Shown: positions 7,714 to 15,871 of the stretch, one piece after another | How positions within the stretch are numbered: position 1 is the first letter of the stretch | How the letters are laid out: each line of letters starts with the position of its first letter | NCBI GenBank assembly: GCA_016212735.1 | Contig: JACRDZ010000004.1 | Location: 1-20,739, forward strand | DNA: 20,739 bases | Source: Candidatus Firestoneibacteriota bacterium | Lineage (GTDB): Bacteria; JACRDZ01 | Reading direction: 5' to 3' | Made by a program: the position numbers and the translations under genes | The notes under the pieces: model-generated | Database searches by the model: none | Seen by the model: only the letters and a program-made list of their open reading frames with translations | What the model was told of the DNA's origin: nothing

Positions 7714-7742
7714 ATTGTAGAATGAAAGCGGTAGAATGTAAA
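7714..7742 (-). promoter_or_regulatory. Promoter of the sirohaem/ccsA/hemA/hemC operon
   Basis: On the minus strand TTTACA (7737-7742) and TACAAT (7714-7719) are spaced exactly 17 bp, each one base from consensus. The start would be about 25-30 nt upstream of the first ATG. A GGAG motif lies between. Confidence 0.65.
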
Positions 7743-7826
7743 GAAAAAAATTTGACGATCATAAAAAATGTAAGTGAAGCATATTAAAATTTATCTGTAA
7801 CTCAAGGCTAAAACGTCTACAACCTT

Positions 7827-8070
7827 ATGAAACAAATAAAAGCAATAATAGCTGAAGATGAAGATATCTGCTGCGATTCCCAAAGCGCCTCAATATCTGC
7901 AATGGATTGAAATTCAGAGCGGAGATGGTGTAATACTTGTTTCCGTAAATATAAATTACATAATAAAAGCCAGCCGCACATTTACCAATCGATACGATAT
8001 CAAATTAAAAGACATCCCCGAAACTCTAACAGTCAGCCGTCCATATATACATTTATTCAAGCAGATGTGA
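7827..8070 (+). pseudogene. Decayed LytTR-type response regulator
   Basis: ATG at 7827 begins MKQIKAIIAEDED, the characteristic first strand and acidic pocket of a receiver domain, but the frame ends after 27 codons. A second frame (7858-8070) contains YLQWIEIQSGDGVILVSVN and ends KDIPETLTVSRPYIHLFKQM. These match the first strands and the C-terminus of LytTR DNA-binding regulators, from memory of the family. Most of the receiver and the middle of the LytTR domain are missing, and the two pieces are in different frames. This is therefore the remains of a roughly 240-residue regulator with at least two deletions. No partner kinase is nearby. It marks the left edge of the CRISPR cassette. Confidence 0.7.
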
Positions 8071-8085
8071 TAGCAAAAAAAACTC

Positions 8086-8114
8086 TTGACATACACGCAA
8101 TTATTGTGATTAAA
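8086..8114 (+). promoter_or_regulatory. Candidate promoter ahead of the CRISPR effector cassette
   Basis: TTGACA at 8086-8091 is a consensus -35. A -10 at 17-bp spacing would be ATTAAA (8109-8114), a weak match. The 12-bp start CTTGACATACAC is identical to the one before the MazEF-like pair (19855-19866). Confidence 0.4.
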
Positions 8115-8128
8115 TTTATAAAAAGATT

Positions 8129-8935
8129 CAATATCAGATTAATTCAATATGTATAAATTTTCTTCCAAATAATATTATTATTTTATTATTAGAAATAAAT
8201 TTTAATAATTCGAATAATGAAAATATTGAATTTAATGATGTGTTGAATTTTAATGAGACTTTTAGGTATATTGATAATTTGTATTTTGATCATAAAGATT
8301 CAAGAAGAGGGCTTACTGCTGAAGCTCCTGAAATCAAGATTGAAAATGGATTTACCGAAGATTTTATTGAAAAAATAATCAGTTTAATTACCAAAGAAAA
8401 AATTAAAAAAATATTTGATGAAAGGATGATTTTATTAAGCATAGCTTGTTTAGATGAGAAGCTGTCGGATGAGCTAAGTTATAAATTTTTCAATATAGAT
8501 TCAAGTTGTATGCAATTACCGGATGATGAATATATTAAAAAATACTTAGAGGAGAATACATACAAGAGATGGAGAGATAAAGGTGTGTATTATGGTTTTA
8601 CGCATTATAGCTTTGGATGTCTTTCTTTTGGTGAAAATAAATGGTTGTTAGAAATTTTCAGAAAACAGTATTCAGATTTGGCGATTATTATTTGTTTTCA
8701 ATATGGTGTTCTAAAATTAATTGACGAACAACTGTTATTAATAAATACAAGAAATACAAATAAAATTGATGAACTAAATGAATTATTTAAAGACTTTGTA
8801 AAAGATTATTGGTTAGACACCATTACAAATCAAGATCAAGGTCGTGAAATGTTTTTGTTATGGAAATCTATTTTTGAAAAAGAATATCATCTTTGGGAAA
8901 TTATTAATAAAAAAATGGAACTACTAAATAAATAG
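8129..8935 (+). pseudogene. CorA-like CRISPR-associated membrane effector, copy 1: central part only
   Basis: The translatable part (GTG at 8240, 231 residues) is paralogous to the gene pieces at 8954-10258. Its YKRWRDKGVYYGFTHYSFGC (108-127) pairs with LYDRWINMGTLYGFSRFSST there. TITNQDQGREM (194-204) pairs with EITGQEQGIDI, and FDERMILLS (59-67) pairs with LDDRMVVYS. Similarity continues upstream of the GTG to about 8129 (INSICINFLP against IDSIHLSIFE) in an open frame without a start codon, so the N-terminus is lost. The C-terminus stops before the two membrane helices present in copy 2. From memory, this layout matches CorA-family proteins found beside type III cas genes. It is probably non-functional, or a soluble fragment. 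Confidence 0.6.
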
Positions 8936-8946
8936 CGGGGTTAAAT

Positions 8947-9508
8947 ATGAGAATTGAATAAATATGCTGAATATGTTTATTTCCATCCTTATATTCGGGA
9001 TGTATTTTTTTCTCAAAAAGAGAACAAGCCTGTTACCTACTTAGGTTATCAAAGAGACGATAAAGAAAAAAAATTATTACTACATGTGAAGTATCCTGAA
9101 AAAAATGAAGTGAAGAACTGGGATTGGGAAGAATATGTTCCTGCCCAAGAAAGAGATTATCCTATTGATTCTATACACTTAAGTATTTTTGAGTTTGGTA
9201 TCGGAATCCTTTCAATTCAGGTAGCTGAATGTCTTGGAGAAGATAATTTCAAAGGTAAAAAATTCAAAGAAATTTTAGCTTTTAATGAATTAGCAAGAAA
9301 AATATCAGCATCAATTAGACCTTCTGAACAAAAAAAGCAAGGACGCCTTTTAGATTCAATTAGTATTGAAGGTGTTGCTAATAGTAAAGAAGAGTTTAAA
9401 GATGAATCATATTTATCTATTGAAAATAAATTAAATGTTTCTAATGTTATAAAAAGCTATTCCTGCTTTTAGTAGTGTATTGGATGATAGAATGGTTGTT
9501 TATTCTTA
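8947..9508 (+). pseudogene. CorA-like CRISPR-associated membrane effector, copy 2: N-terminal part, frameshifted
   Basis: The main open stretch (TTG 8954 to TAG 9472, 172 residues) holds the N-terminal alpha/beta region of a CorA-like protein: YFHPYIRDVFF (9-19), IDSIHLSIFEFGIGILSIQV (71-90) and ILAFNELARKI. There are three lesions. An ATG at 8947 with better context reads MRIE and stops one frame away, suggesting a 1-nt insertion. Near 9451-9455 (five A) the homologous reading moves to another frame, giving KAIPAFSSVLDDRMVVYSYT up to 9508. There the frame changes again, and about 35-40 codons present in copy 1 between DERM and YKRW are missing. This is the first half of one broken gene whose second half begins at 9512. 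Confidence 0.6.
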
Positions 9509-9511
9509 TAC

Positions 9512-10258
9512 TTGAAATTACATCTTTATGATAGATGGATAAATATGGGTACTTTATATGGATTTTCACGCTTTAGTAGCACATGTTTGGTTAATGGGTA
9601 TAAAGGTAAAGATAAAAAAGGTAAAGAATCTTTTTCTTTTAATGAAATTTATAATCATTTTGAGACTATTTATTATGAAATTGCATTGCTTACGTATTTT
9701 CAAAGAGCGGCACTTCTAAAATTTTCTAAGGAAGCGGCAAAATGTGCTGATGAATTTAAACAATCAGATGAAAATGTCTACAAAAATATTAAAAAATTAA
9801 AAGAAGATTTTCTATTATTTACTAACAAATATTGGTTTATTGAAATAACTGGACAAGAACAGGGAATAGATATTCATAATAAATGGAGTGATGTTGTAAA
9901 AAATAATCAATTATTCGAAGAAGTAAGACAGGAATTATCTGAATTACATGAATATATTGAAATCATACAAGCGAATGATGAAAATATACAAGCGAATAAG
10001 TTGAATTTACTAATGGGAGCTTTGACAATTCTAGCAACAATAGGTTTAATTTTAAGTTTATGGATTGGATTTTTTTCGATTAGTATTCCTGATAAAATAT
10101 TTTGTATTAAAAAAGAATCTTTGGAGATTTTATTTTATTTGGCTCCATTAGTAATTTGTTCGTATTTTTCAATTTATATTTATAGACTTTATACAGAGGT
10201 TGATAAACGAAAACAGTTAGTCGAAAAGACTAAAAATTTGTTAAAGGAATTTAAATAA
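9512..10258 (+). pseudogene. CorA-like membrane effector, copy 2: helical and two-TM C-terminal part
   Basis: The 248-residue open frame could be translated from TTG 9512, although no good ribosome site is seen. Residues 5-26 contain YDRW and LYGFSRFS, and 44-158 form long helices with a coiled-coil pattern (YYEIALLTYFQRAALLKFS, EITGQEQGID, LFEEVRQELSELHEYIEII). Two membrane helices lie at about 164-188 and 203-226, followed by a basic tail. Long helices plus two C-terminal membrane spans is the CorA channel layout. Where CorA has GMN after the first span, this protein has SIS (189-191, in GFFSISI). It directly precedes cas10, sharing TAATG at 10256-10260. Its expected role is a membrane channel opened by a Cas10-made messenger. 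With its N-terminus out of frame, function is uncertain. Confidence 0.6.
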
Positions 10259-11838
10259 TGGTTGATAATTTAAACAATAATTCAATTTGGGATTTTGATT
10301 CTAATGGGACTCTTCCTGAAAATCTTTGGCTTTTTAAATGGGAAGCTACTAATATTTATGATTACATTTTTGAAACAGATGATTTAAGTTGTATACGTGG
10401 CGGTAGTCAGATACTGGATGAATTTAGAGATAATATAATTATTATAACCAATGCATATAAAAGCATTAAAATTATATATAATGCCGCAAGTCAATTTTTG
10501 GCTTTAGTCCAAGGAAACCAAAATTTTTCAGAAAAATTCGGAATGGAAATAAAAACGGATTTTATGAATAATTTTTTTGGGACAAGTGAATTTGGGTATT
10601 ATCCATTGGCTCAATTAAAAAATATTAAAGCAGACAATAAACTAGTATATGCAATTCATCAATGTGAAGAGGAAATTTTTAGAAAAAGGTTGACAAATTT
10701 AAATATTTATCCTGGTAATCATATATCTGGTAATCCTAAAATAGACAATATTGATAATTTGAGATTAGCTGACTCTAAAACAGAAAAAGTTTTCAGAGAA
10801 GGAATGGAAATTGAAGTTGAAGTTTCAAAAAATACAAAAGTTAAATTTGATAAAGGTAAAGATGCAAGGTTTGGACTTGTTGGAAAAATTTACAAAAGCT
10901 ATAAAGGAAGAGATATCTCATCGGAGCAATCTCCATTTTATCAAGATTTGACGTCTCTTTCTAAGCTGAATGATTTTAAAAAAGGTTATATTGCTTTAAT
11001 TTCAGGTGATGGAAATGGGTTTACGGAAATCAGAGAAAAAATAAAAACATTAAAAGAATTAAAACAATTCAGTGAATTTATTGAAAAAACTTTAACAAAC
11101 TCAATAGGTGCATCAATAGATAAGGAATTATCAGAGATAGAAAAAGGCTTGGAAGAAAGGAAGAGGGCTACTCTACCCGTACTACCCGTACAAGTTATTT
11201 ATTTAGCAGGAGATGAATTCATTCTAATAGTTAAAGGAAGCAGAGGGATTGAAGTTGCAGATAATATTATGAAAAATTTTGAAAAAAAATGTGCAGCGTC
11301 TGAAATTGATAAATTTAAAAAAATTTCACTTTCGTTAGGTTTGGTTTTATCTCATTGCAATACTCCAATAAAATTACTTGTTGAAGCAGCCAAGGAGCTG
11401 GAGAATATTGCCAAATCACAAAGTAAAACGAAAAAGATAAATCAAGATTATCCATTTGTAATAGATTTTATGACATTTGAATCACATCCAACCACAAGTG
11501 ATGGTATCGAAAATTATAGGAGAAATTATCTTGAAAGTAGTGATGGTAATAAATTATATGCGAGACCATATAATAATCAAGATTTTTCTGTATTGATAAA
11601 GAAAATTCAAAAAGCTAAAGGTAATAAATTTCCTAAAACTCAGTTATATAAAATCGTATCCGAACGGATTAAATTAAAAAATACAGAAAAATCATATGAA
11701 AACAATTGCAGAGAAATGATAAAAAAAATCAAGTTGGATTGTAATGAAGCTGATAAAAATGAAATATTGGAATATTTATCAGAAGACATCAACAGAATCA
11801 TTGATTACCATGAAATATATGATTTTATAGGAAATTAA
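10258..11838 (+). CDS. cas10: Cas10-like type III CRISPR signalling subunit without HD domain
   Basis: The 526-residue large subunit of a type III effector complex. There is no N-terminal HD nuclease motif. It begins directly with a palm-like domain: LFKWEATNIYDYIFETDDLS (25-44) and IRGGSQILDEF (46-56). The second palm carries a metal-binding Asp at 251 in LISGDGNGFTEI. The signature loop YLAGDEFILIV (315-325) holds Asp319 and Glu320 where Cas10 normally has GGDD. Both acidic positions are kept, so cyclic oligonucleotide or related messenger synthesis is plausible. A helical C-terminal domain (about 440-526) follows. Cys pairs of the usual zinc finger are not seen. The size is small for Cas10. 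It overlaps the CorA-like gene and is 1 nt from the next RAMP gene, so one operon is likely. Confidence 0.85.
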   Translation: MVDNLNNNSIWDFDSNGTLPENLWLFKWEATNIYDYIFETDDLSCIRGGSQILDEFRDNIIIITNAYKSIKIIYNAASQFLALVQGNQNFSEKFGMEIKTDFMNNFFGTSEFGYYPLAQLKNIKADNKLVYAIHQCEEEIFRKRLTNLNIYPGNHISGNPKIDNIDNLRLADSKTEKVFREGMEIEVEVSKNTKVKFDKGKDARFGLVGKIYKSYKGRDISSEQSPFYQDLTSLSKLNDFKKGYIALISGDGNGFTEIREKIKTLKELKQFSEFIEKTLTNSIGASIDKELSEIEKGLEERKRATLPVLPVQVIYLAGDEFILIVKGSRGIEVADNIMKNFEKKCAASEIDKFKKISLSLGLVLSHCNTPIKLLVEAAKELENIAKSQSKTKKINQDYPFVIDFMTFESHPTTSDGIENYRRNYLESSDGNKLYARPYNNQDFSVLIKKIQKAKGNKFPKTQLYKIVSERIKLKNTEKSYENNCREMIKKIKLDCNEADKNEILEYLSEDINRIIDYHEIYDFIGN

Positions 11839-11839
11839 C

Positions 11840-13807
11840 ATGGAAAATTTGAAAATTACTTTAAAAATTCAAGGTCCTTTTGTAACATCAGGTGTCGGAA
11901 TTAAAAACATAGGGATAGATGTTAATCAATTAACTGATGGTAATGATATTCCTATTATTTCAGGGACTCATATTAAAGGGCGAATTAAATATGCGTTATT
12001 ACAGTTATGTTTAATGCATGATGATGCTTTTTACTTAGATTTAAATATTGATAATAAAAATAATAAAATCGATTTTTGGAATAAAAAACTCGAAGTTGTT
12101 TTTGGAGCGGAAGGATATTCTCCTTCACCGCTTATTTTTGAAAATTTTATTTTGCAGGAAGCTAATGACGCTTTTTCAGTTGTTAATAGAATTGCAATTT
12201 CAAGAATTACAGGTACTGCAAAAGAAGGTGCATTAGCATATATCGAAGGTGCCAAGTCTGGTAAAGGCTATTTGTGGTCGGGGAGAGTTTTAATCCCATC
12301 CAATGGTTTTAATAGTTTAACACAAAAAGAAATTAAAGATTTGATTGTTTATGGTTTTTTATGGCTTGATAAAATAGGTGCACAAAAAACAGTCGGTTGG
12401 GGAAAAATAATTGCCAGAGATTTTGATTTAATAAATCTTGGACTACTTCCTATAAAACAGATCATAGATAAATTAAAAAATATTACACAAGAAGAATATA
12501 GATCAACATATGTGCGAACGCTTGAAGAAAATACTGTCAAATACGAGAATCCGGCAACTTTAATCATTAAACTGGAATCACCTTTATTAGTTGCAGATCA
12601 TTCAGCACGCGGAAACTTTTTTGAATGCAGAGATGATATCCCAGGTAGTGTGATTAAAAGAGCGTTAGCAGATGCTTTCCTTTTAGTTTTAGGTGAAAGA
12701 CCCGGTAATTTTATTAATAAATCATTATTGAATCAGAGAAATGAAAATTATAAAGAACTTATTGAAAAATTTTCTTTAATATTTATAAAATTTGCTTTAC
12801 CAGTACATCCGTATATTAAACAAGCTGATATGAAAAGGCCCATGTCTTTACCTTTAACGGCATTTGTTAATAAAGGATGGAATGAAAACGATGGAGGTCC
12901 ATGGGATATCCTTACAGCAGATTTATTGAAAGAAGGAAGAGATTATATATCAAAAAAATCAGAAAAGCGGATAACTTTTAAATTGGACAATTTAAGATTA
13001 AACGGTTGGCAAACGAGTGAATCAGATAATTTGTTTATTCCAAATCATTTTATACAAACAAGAACAAGTATTGAATGTTTTACTCAAGGATCAGAAGAAG
13101 CAAAGCTTTTTAGTTATCGAGCTATAAATAATATTTATACGAAAAAGGAGAATAAAAAAAAGCAATGTCTTTTATCAGAAATAATTTTTCCTGAATCAGA
13201 TAAACTGAAAAAACAAATATTTGAGATTATAAATTCAGTAAAAACAATTGGCAAAACTTCACGTCAGGGATTGGGAAAAGTAATTATTGAGCCAATAAAT
13301 TATAAGTCTGATAACTGGGAAGAAAGATTAGGGAGATTCAATGAAATAGTTTCAAATGAATTATTTTTGGTACCGGTAATGCTTGCAACTGAAGCTGTTT
13401 TATTGGAACCTTTTAAAGTTGATTTGTCCATTAATTTGAAAGATATGTATGAAGTTTCATGGGAAAAGATATTTAACAAGTTTGATTTAGATGTTAAGTT
13501 AAAAAAATTTTATACTCATCATAAAATACGCGGAAATAAACAAAATAATCAATGTGTCGCTCCTGTTGTTTTAACATGCGCAGGGAGTGTATTTGTTCTT
13601 GGATTTGATAAAACTAAAAAAGACAAAATAAATGAGACTTTTAAAGAAATAAATCTTTTTGGAATTGAAATTCCGGAATTTATTTATAAAATTGAAGAAA
13701 ATTGGCATATTTTCTGCCCCTTTAGAAAAACAAATGGTTATGGTGAAATAAAAATTTGTCATCCGATTCATATTAAGGGAGCTGTCCATGACATTTACAA
13801 ATCTTGA
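11840..13807 (+). CDS. Cas7-Csx10 (Cas5-like) RAMP fusion protein
   Basis: The 655-residue protein contains two RAMP units. Unit 1 (about 1-198) is Cas7/Csm3-like: IPIISGTHIKGRIKY (37-51), VVFGAEG (86-92), RITGTAKEGALAYIE (122-136) and the glycine-rich loop GAQKTVGWGKI (180-190). Asp27 in IGIDVNQ sits where Csm3 has its target-RNA-cutting Asp. Unit 2 (about 238-655) is Csx10-like: DIPGSVIKRALADAF (266-280), KTSRQGLGKV (472-481), and a C-terminal half with AGSVFVLGF (581-589) and a Gly-rich end (NGYGEIKI). Csx10 is the Cas5-type subunit of subtype III-D and would hold the crRNA 5' handle. The fusion joins a backbone Cas7 to that subunit. The next gene starts inside this one (20-nt overlap). 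Confidence 0.75.
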   Translation: MENLKITLKIQGPFVTSGVGIKNIGIDVNQLTDGNDIPIISGTHIKGRIKYALLQLCLMHDDAFYLDLNIDNKNNKIDFWNKKLEVVFGAEGYSPSPLIFENFILQEANDAFSVVNRIAISRITGTAKEGALAYIEGAKSGKGYLWSGRVLIPSNGFNSLTQKEIKDLIVYGFLWLDKIGAQKTVGWGKIIARDFDLINLGLLPIKQIIDKLKNITQEEYRSTYVRTLEENTVKYENPATLIIKLESPLLVADHSARGNFFECRDDIPGSVIKRALADAFLLVLGERPGNFINKSLLNQRNENYKELIEKFSLIFIKFALPVHPYIKQADMKRPMSLPLTAFVNKGWNENDGGPWDILTADLLKEGRDYISKKSEKRITFKLDNLRLNGWQTSESDNLFIPNHFIQTRTSIECFTQGSEEAKLFSYRAINNIYTKKENKKKQCLLSEIIFPESDKLKKQIFEIINSVKTIGKTSRQGLGKVIIEPINYKSDNWEERLGRFNEIVSNELFLVPVMLATEAVLLEPFKVDLSINLKDMYEVSWEKIFNKFDLDVKLKKFYTHHKIRGNKQNNQCVAPVVLTCAGSVFVLGFDKTKKDKINETFKEINLFGIEIPEFIYKIEENWHIFCPFRKTNGYGEIKICHPIHIKGAVHDIYKS

Positions 13808-14765
13808 ACAAATTAAAAAAAGCAGATATTTACCTGGTCCTGAAGTTATCAATATATATAAAATATTTGGGACAATAACTACCAGGACACCTTTACATCT
13901 GGGAAGCGGGGAATCAGGCAAAGCCTTTGGCCGAAAATCAAAAGAAAATGAGGCTGAGGAAAATTGCAGTTTAATTTTTAAAGATTATCGTGGAATACCT
14001 TGCATCCCTGGTTCTTCATTGAAAGGAGTAATCAGAACGTGGCTTGAAACACATTTAATGCCTTTTAATTTTAATCAAACATATGATGTTGCAATGTTTG
14101 CTGTAGATGAAATAGACAATGATAAAAATGCTTTTAGTGAACATGTTGAAAAAAAGAAAGTTGAATTTAAGAATAAAGCCAATATAAATAGTTTGCTTGC
14201 GGATTTTTATTCAACAAATTTAGATATTATTTCAGGAATATTTGGCTTTCAAAGATATATGGGAAAACTGGAAATAGAAAATTCATATATAAAAAATCCA
14301 GAGACATGGAATGAAATTAATATTTTTACGATGCCGGGTGTAGCAATTGATTATATTACCGGAACAGCTAAAGAACACAGTCTGTTTACTTATGAACTTG
14401 TAGCTCCGAAAGTCAACTTTGGTTTAGAATTGACTTTGAAAAATGTAAGATTATGGGAACTTGGGATGGTTTTTTCGGTTTTAGACAGTTTTAATAATGA
14501 ATATTTTCCTTTAAAACTTGGCGGATTAAATGGTATTGGATATGGTCAAATAAATTTAAATATCGAATCGATATGCCAATTAGGTGACGATGATATAAAA
14601 AAAGCTGGTGGAAAAATACTAAATGATTTTAATTCTTTAAATAGTAACACTAACGGATTGCAGAACTGGAAGTCATTATCTATTGCTGATCACAATAAAT
14701 TTAGATTAGATTGTATTTCTGAATTTGTGCAAACTATAAATTTATTAAATGGAGATTCCCAATAA
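13788..14765 (+). CDS. Csm3/Cas7-like RAMP protein
   Basis: The 325-residue backbone subunit of the effector is expected to bind crRNA. Visible motifs are TPLHLGSGESGKAFG (34-48), CSLIFKDYRGIP (60-71), the Cas7 signature CIPGSSLKGVIR (72-83), SGIFGFQ (149-155), DYITGTAKEHSLF (188-200) and the glycine-rich loop LGGLNGIGYG (244-253). By spacing from the IPGSSLKG signature, the Asp that cuts target RNA in Csm3 is Cys60 here, so this copy may bind but not cut. That alignment is by eye. The ATG lies within the end of the upstream gene, and the stop overlaps the next start (TAATG), so translation is coupled on both sides. Confidence 0.82.
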   Translation: MTFTNLEQIKKSRYLPGPEVINIYKIFGTITTRTPLHLGSGESGKAFGRKSKENEAEENCSLIFKDYRGIPCIPGSSLKGVIRTWLETHLMPFNFNQTYDVAMFAVDEIDNDKNAFSEHVEKKKVEFKNKANINSLLADFYSTNLDIISGIFGFQRYMGKLEIENSYIKNPETWNEINIFTMPGVAIDYITGTAKEHSLFTYELVAPKVNFGLELTLKNVRLWELGMVFSVLDSFNNEYFPLKLGGLNGIGYGQINLNIESICQLGDDDIKKAGGKILNDFNSLNSNTNGLQNWKSLSIADHNKFRLDCISEFVQTINLLNGDSQ

Positions 14766-15871
14766 TGTTTGCTTATAATCTCATGAATTGTTTAATTAAA
14801 TATTCAATAACCGTTGATTCACAGGTTTTTATTGGCGGTGCACTAGAAAAATTAGATAAACAAAAATTACAAAATAGTAAGTCGAGAGGAAAGGATTATC
14901 AACTTTCGAGAAAATCATCAAATCAAAAATTATCTGGAAATGATGATTCTGGCATTGATTTATCAATATTTTATCCTGTACTTAATGAAAATAAGGAAGT
15001 CTGGGAATTTTTAATACCAGGTTCAACGCTAAAAGGGTTATTCAGAAATTATTGTTATAATTTAATTGAAGATATATTAGATGATGAAAAAATACATATT
15101 CAGGGAGTATGGAATAAAAATAATTGCCTTGGAAATATTTTAATTAGACAAACTTTTGGAACAACTGATCAAAAAGGTATAGCTGAATTTTATTCAGCTG
15201 AAATAAAAAACCCGTATTATAATAACAAGGCTTACTATAGTAATATTGCTAATATTGATAATAAGGATATTTCTCTAACGCCAAAAAGAAATATTCCTTT
15301 AAGATTAATTACTCAAAATAAACTGGACAGAATTTCTATGGCAACAACCGAAGGATTAAGAGCTCTTGGTACAATAGAAAAAGAAATTGTTTTTGCGGGT
15401 CAAATAGAATTACATAATTTTCCATGGTGGAGTGCGGGTCTTCTTTGCTTGGGAATAGCTGGGTTTAATAATGATGAAATAAGAATAGGAGCAAAATCCG
15501 GTATTGGTTTTGGAAAAATTAATTTTAATATAGATGAAGTAGCATTAGCATATCATAAGAAAGCAATGAAATTCTTAACAGAAGAAAATAATTATGTAAA
15601 ACTTCCTGGGATTGGTTCAACAATAACCTCGTTTCAGTCAAAATTTGAATATATTAAAGCTTCAAAAGAAAAAGTCCCAAAAGATTCCATTGGAATCCCT
15701 TTATTTTTATTAAGCGATAACGATTATATTCAACTTCAAATTAACAAAAATATAAATAAAAATCCTTTTTATGAGAATATTCTTAAGGTTGATAATATAA
15801 ATGATTTTTTTTATAAAACTAAAAATAAAGTTAAGGAAACTTTGCTTTACTTAACTGGTGGAGAACAATAA
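14765..15871 (+). CDS. Csm3/Csm5-like Cas7 RAMP protein
   Basis: The 368-residue RAMP protein has an N-terminal strand with FIGGALEKL (22-30) and a long polar insertion (about 31-62). GIDLSIFYPV (63-72) places Asp65 near the expected catalytic position, though the longer gap to the signature makes this unsure. The signature is FLIPGSTLKGLFR (82-94). Later motifs are RQTFGTTDQKG (128-138), DRISMATTEGLRA (188-200) and the glycine-rich loop RIGAKSGIGFGKINF (240-254). A C-terminal extension of about 110 residues has no recognised motif. It overlaps both neighbours tightly (TAATG before, stop adjacent to the next ATG), fitting an ordered RAMP complex. It is probably one of the stacked Cas7 subunits of a III-D-like complex. 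Confidence 0.8.
   Translation: MFAYNLMNCLIKYSITVDSQVFIGGALEKLDKQKLQNSKSRGKDYQLSRKSSNQKLSGNDDSGIDLSIFYPVLNENKEVWEFLIPGSTLKGLFRNYCYNLIEDILDDEKIHIQGVWNKNNCLGNILIRQTFGTTDQKGIAEFYSAEIKNPYYNNKAYYSNIANIDNKDISLTPKRNIPLRLITQNKLDRISMATTEGLRALGTIEKEIVFAGQIELHNFPWWSAGLLCLGIAGFNNDEIRIGAKSGIGFGKINFNIDEVALAYHKKAMKFLTEENNYVKLPGIGSTITSFQSKFEYIKASKEKVPKDSIGIPLFLLSDNDYIQLQINKNINKNPFYENILKVDNINDFFYKTKNKVKETLLYLTGGEQ

Noticed and set aside
7858..8070. Intact 70-residue gene
   Set aside because: It has no ribosome site. Its content is two distant pieces of a LytTR domain, and a receiver start lies just upstream in another frame.
10258..11838. Diguanylate cyclase, because of the AGDEF motif
   Set aside because: The surrounding palm pattern, the IRGGSQILDEF block, the length and the RAMP gene neighbours fit Cas10. 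No GGDEF domain start or inhibitory RxxD site is present.
12349..12567. Minus-strand small frame in the fusion gene
   Set aside because: It is a shadow of the Cas7-Csx10 coding frame with no start signals.
13571..13921. Minus-strand 116-codon frame over the RAMP genes
   Set aside because: It is antisense to two RAMP genes with clear motifs, and its Phe/Ile/Tyr-rich reading is typical of AT-rich shadow frames.
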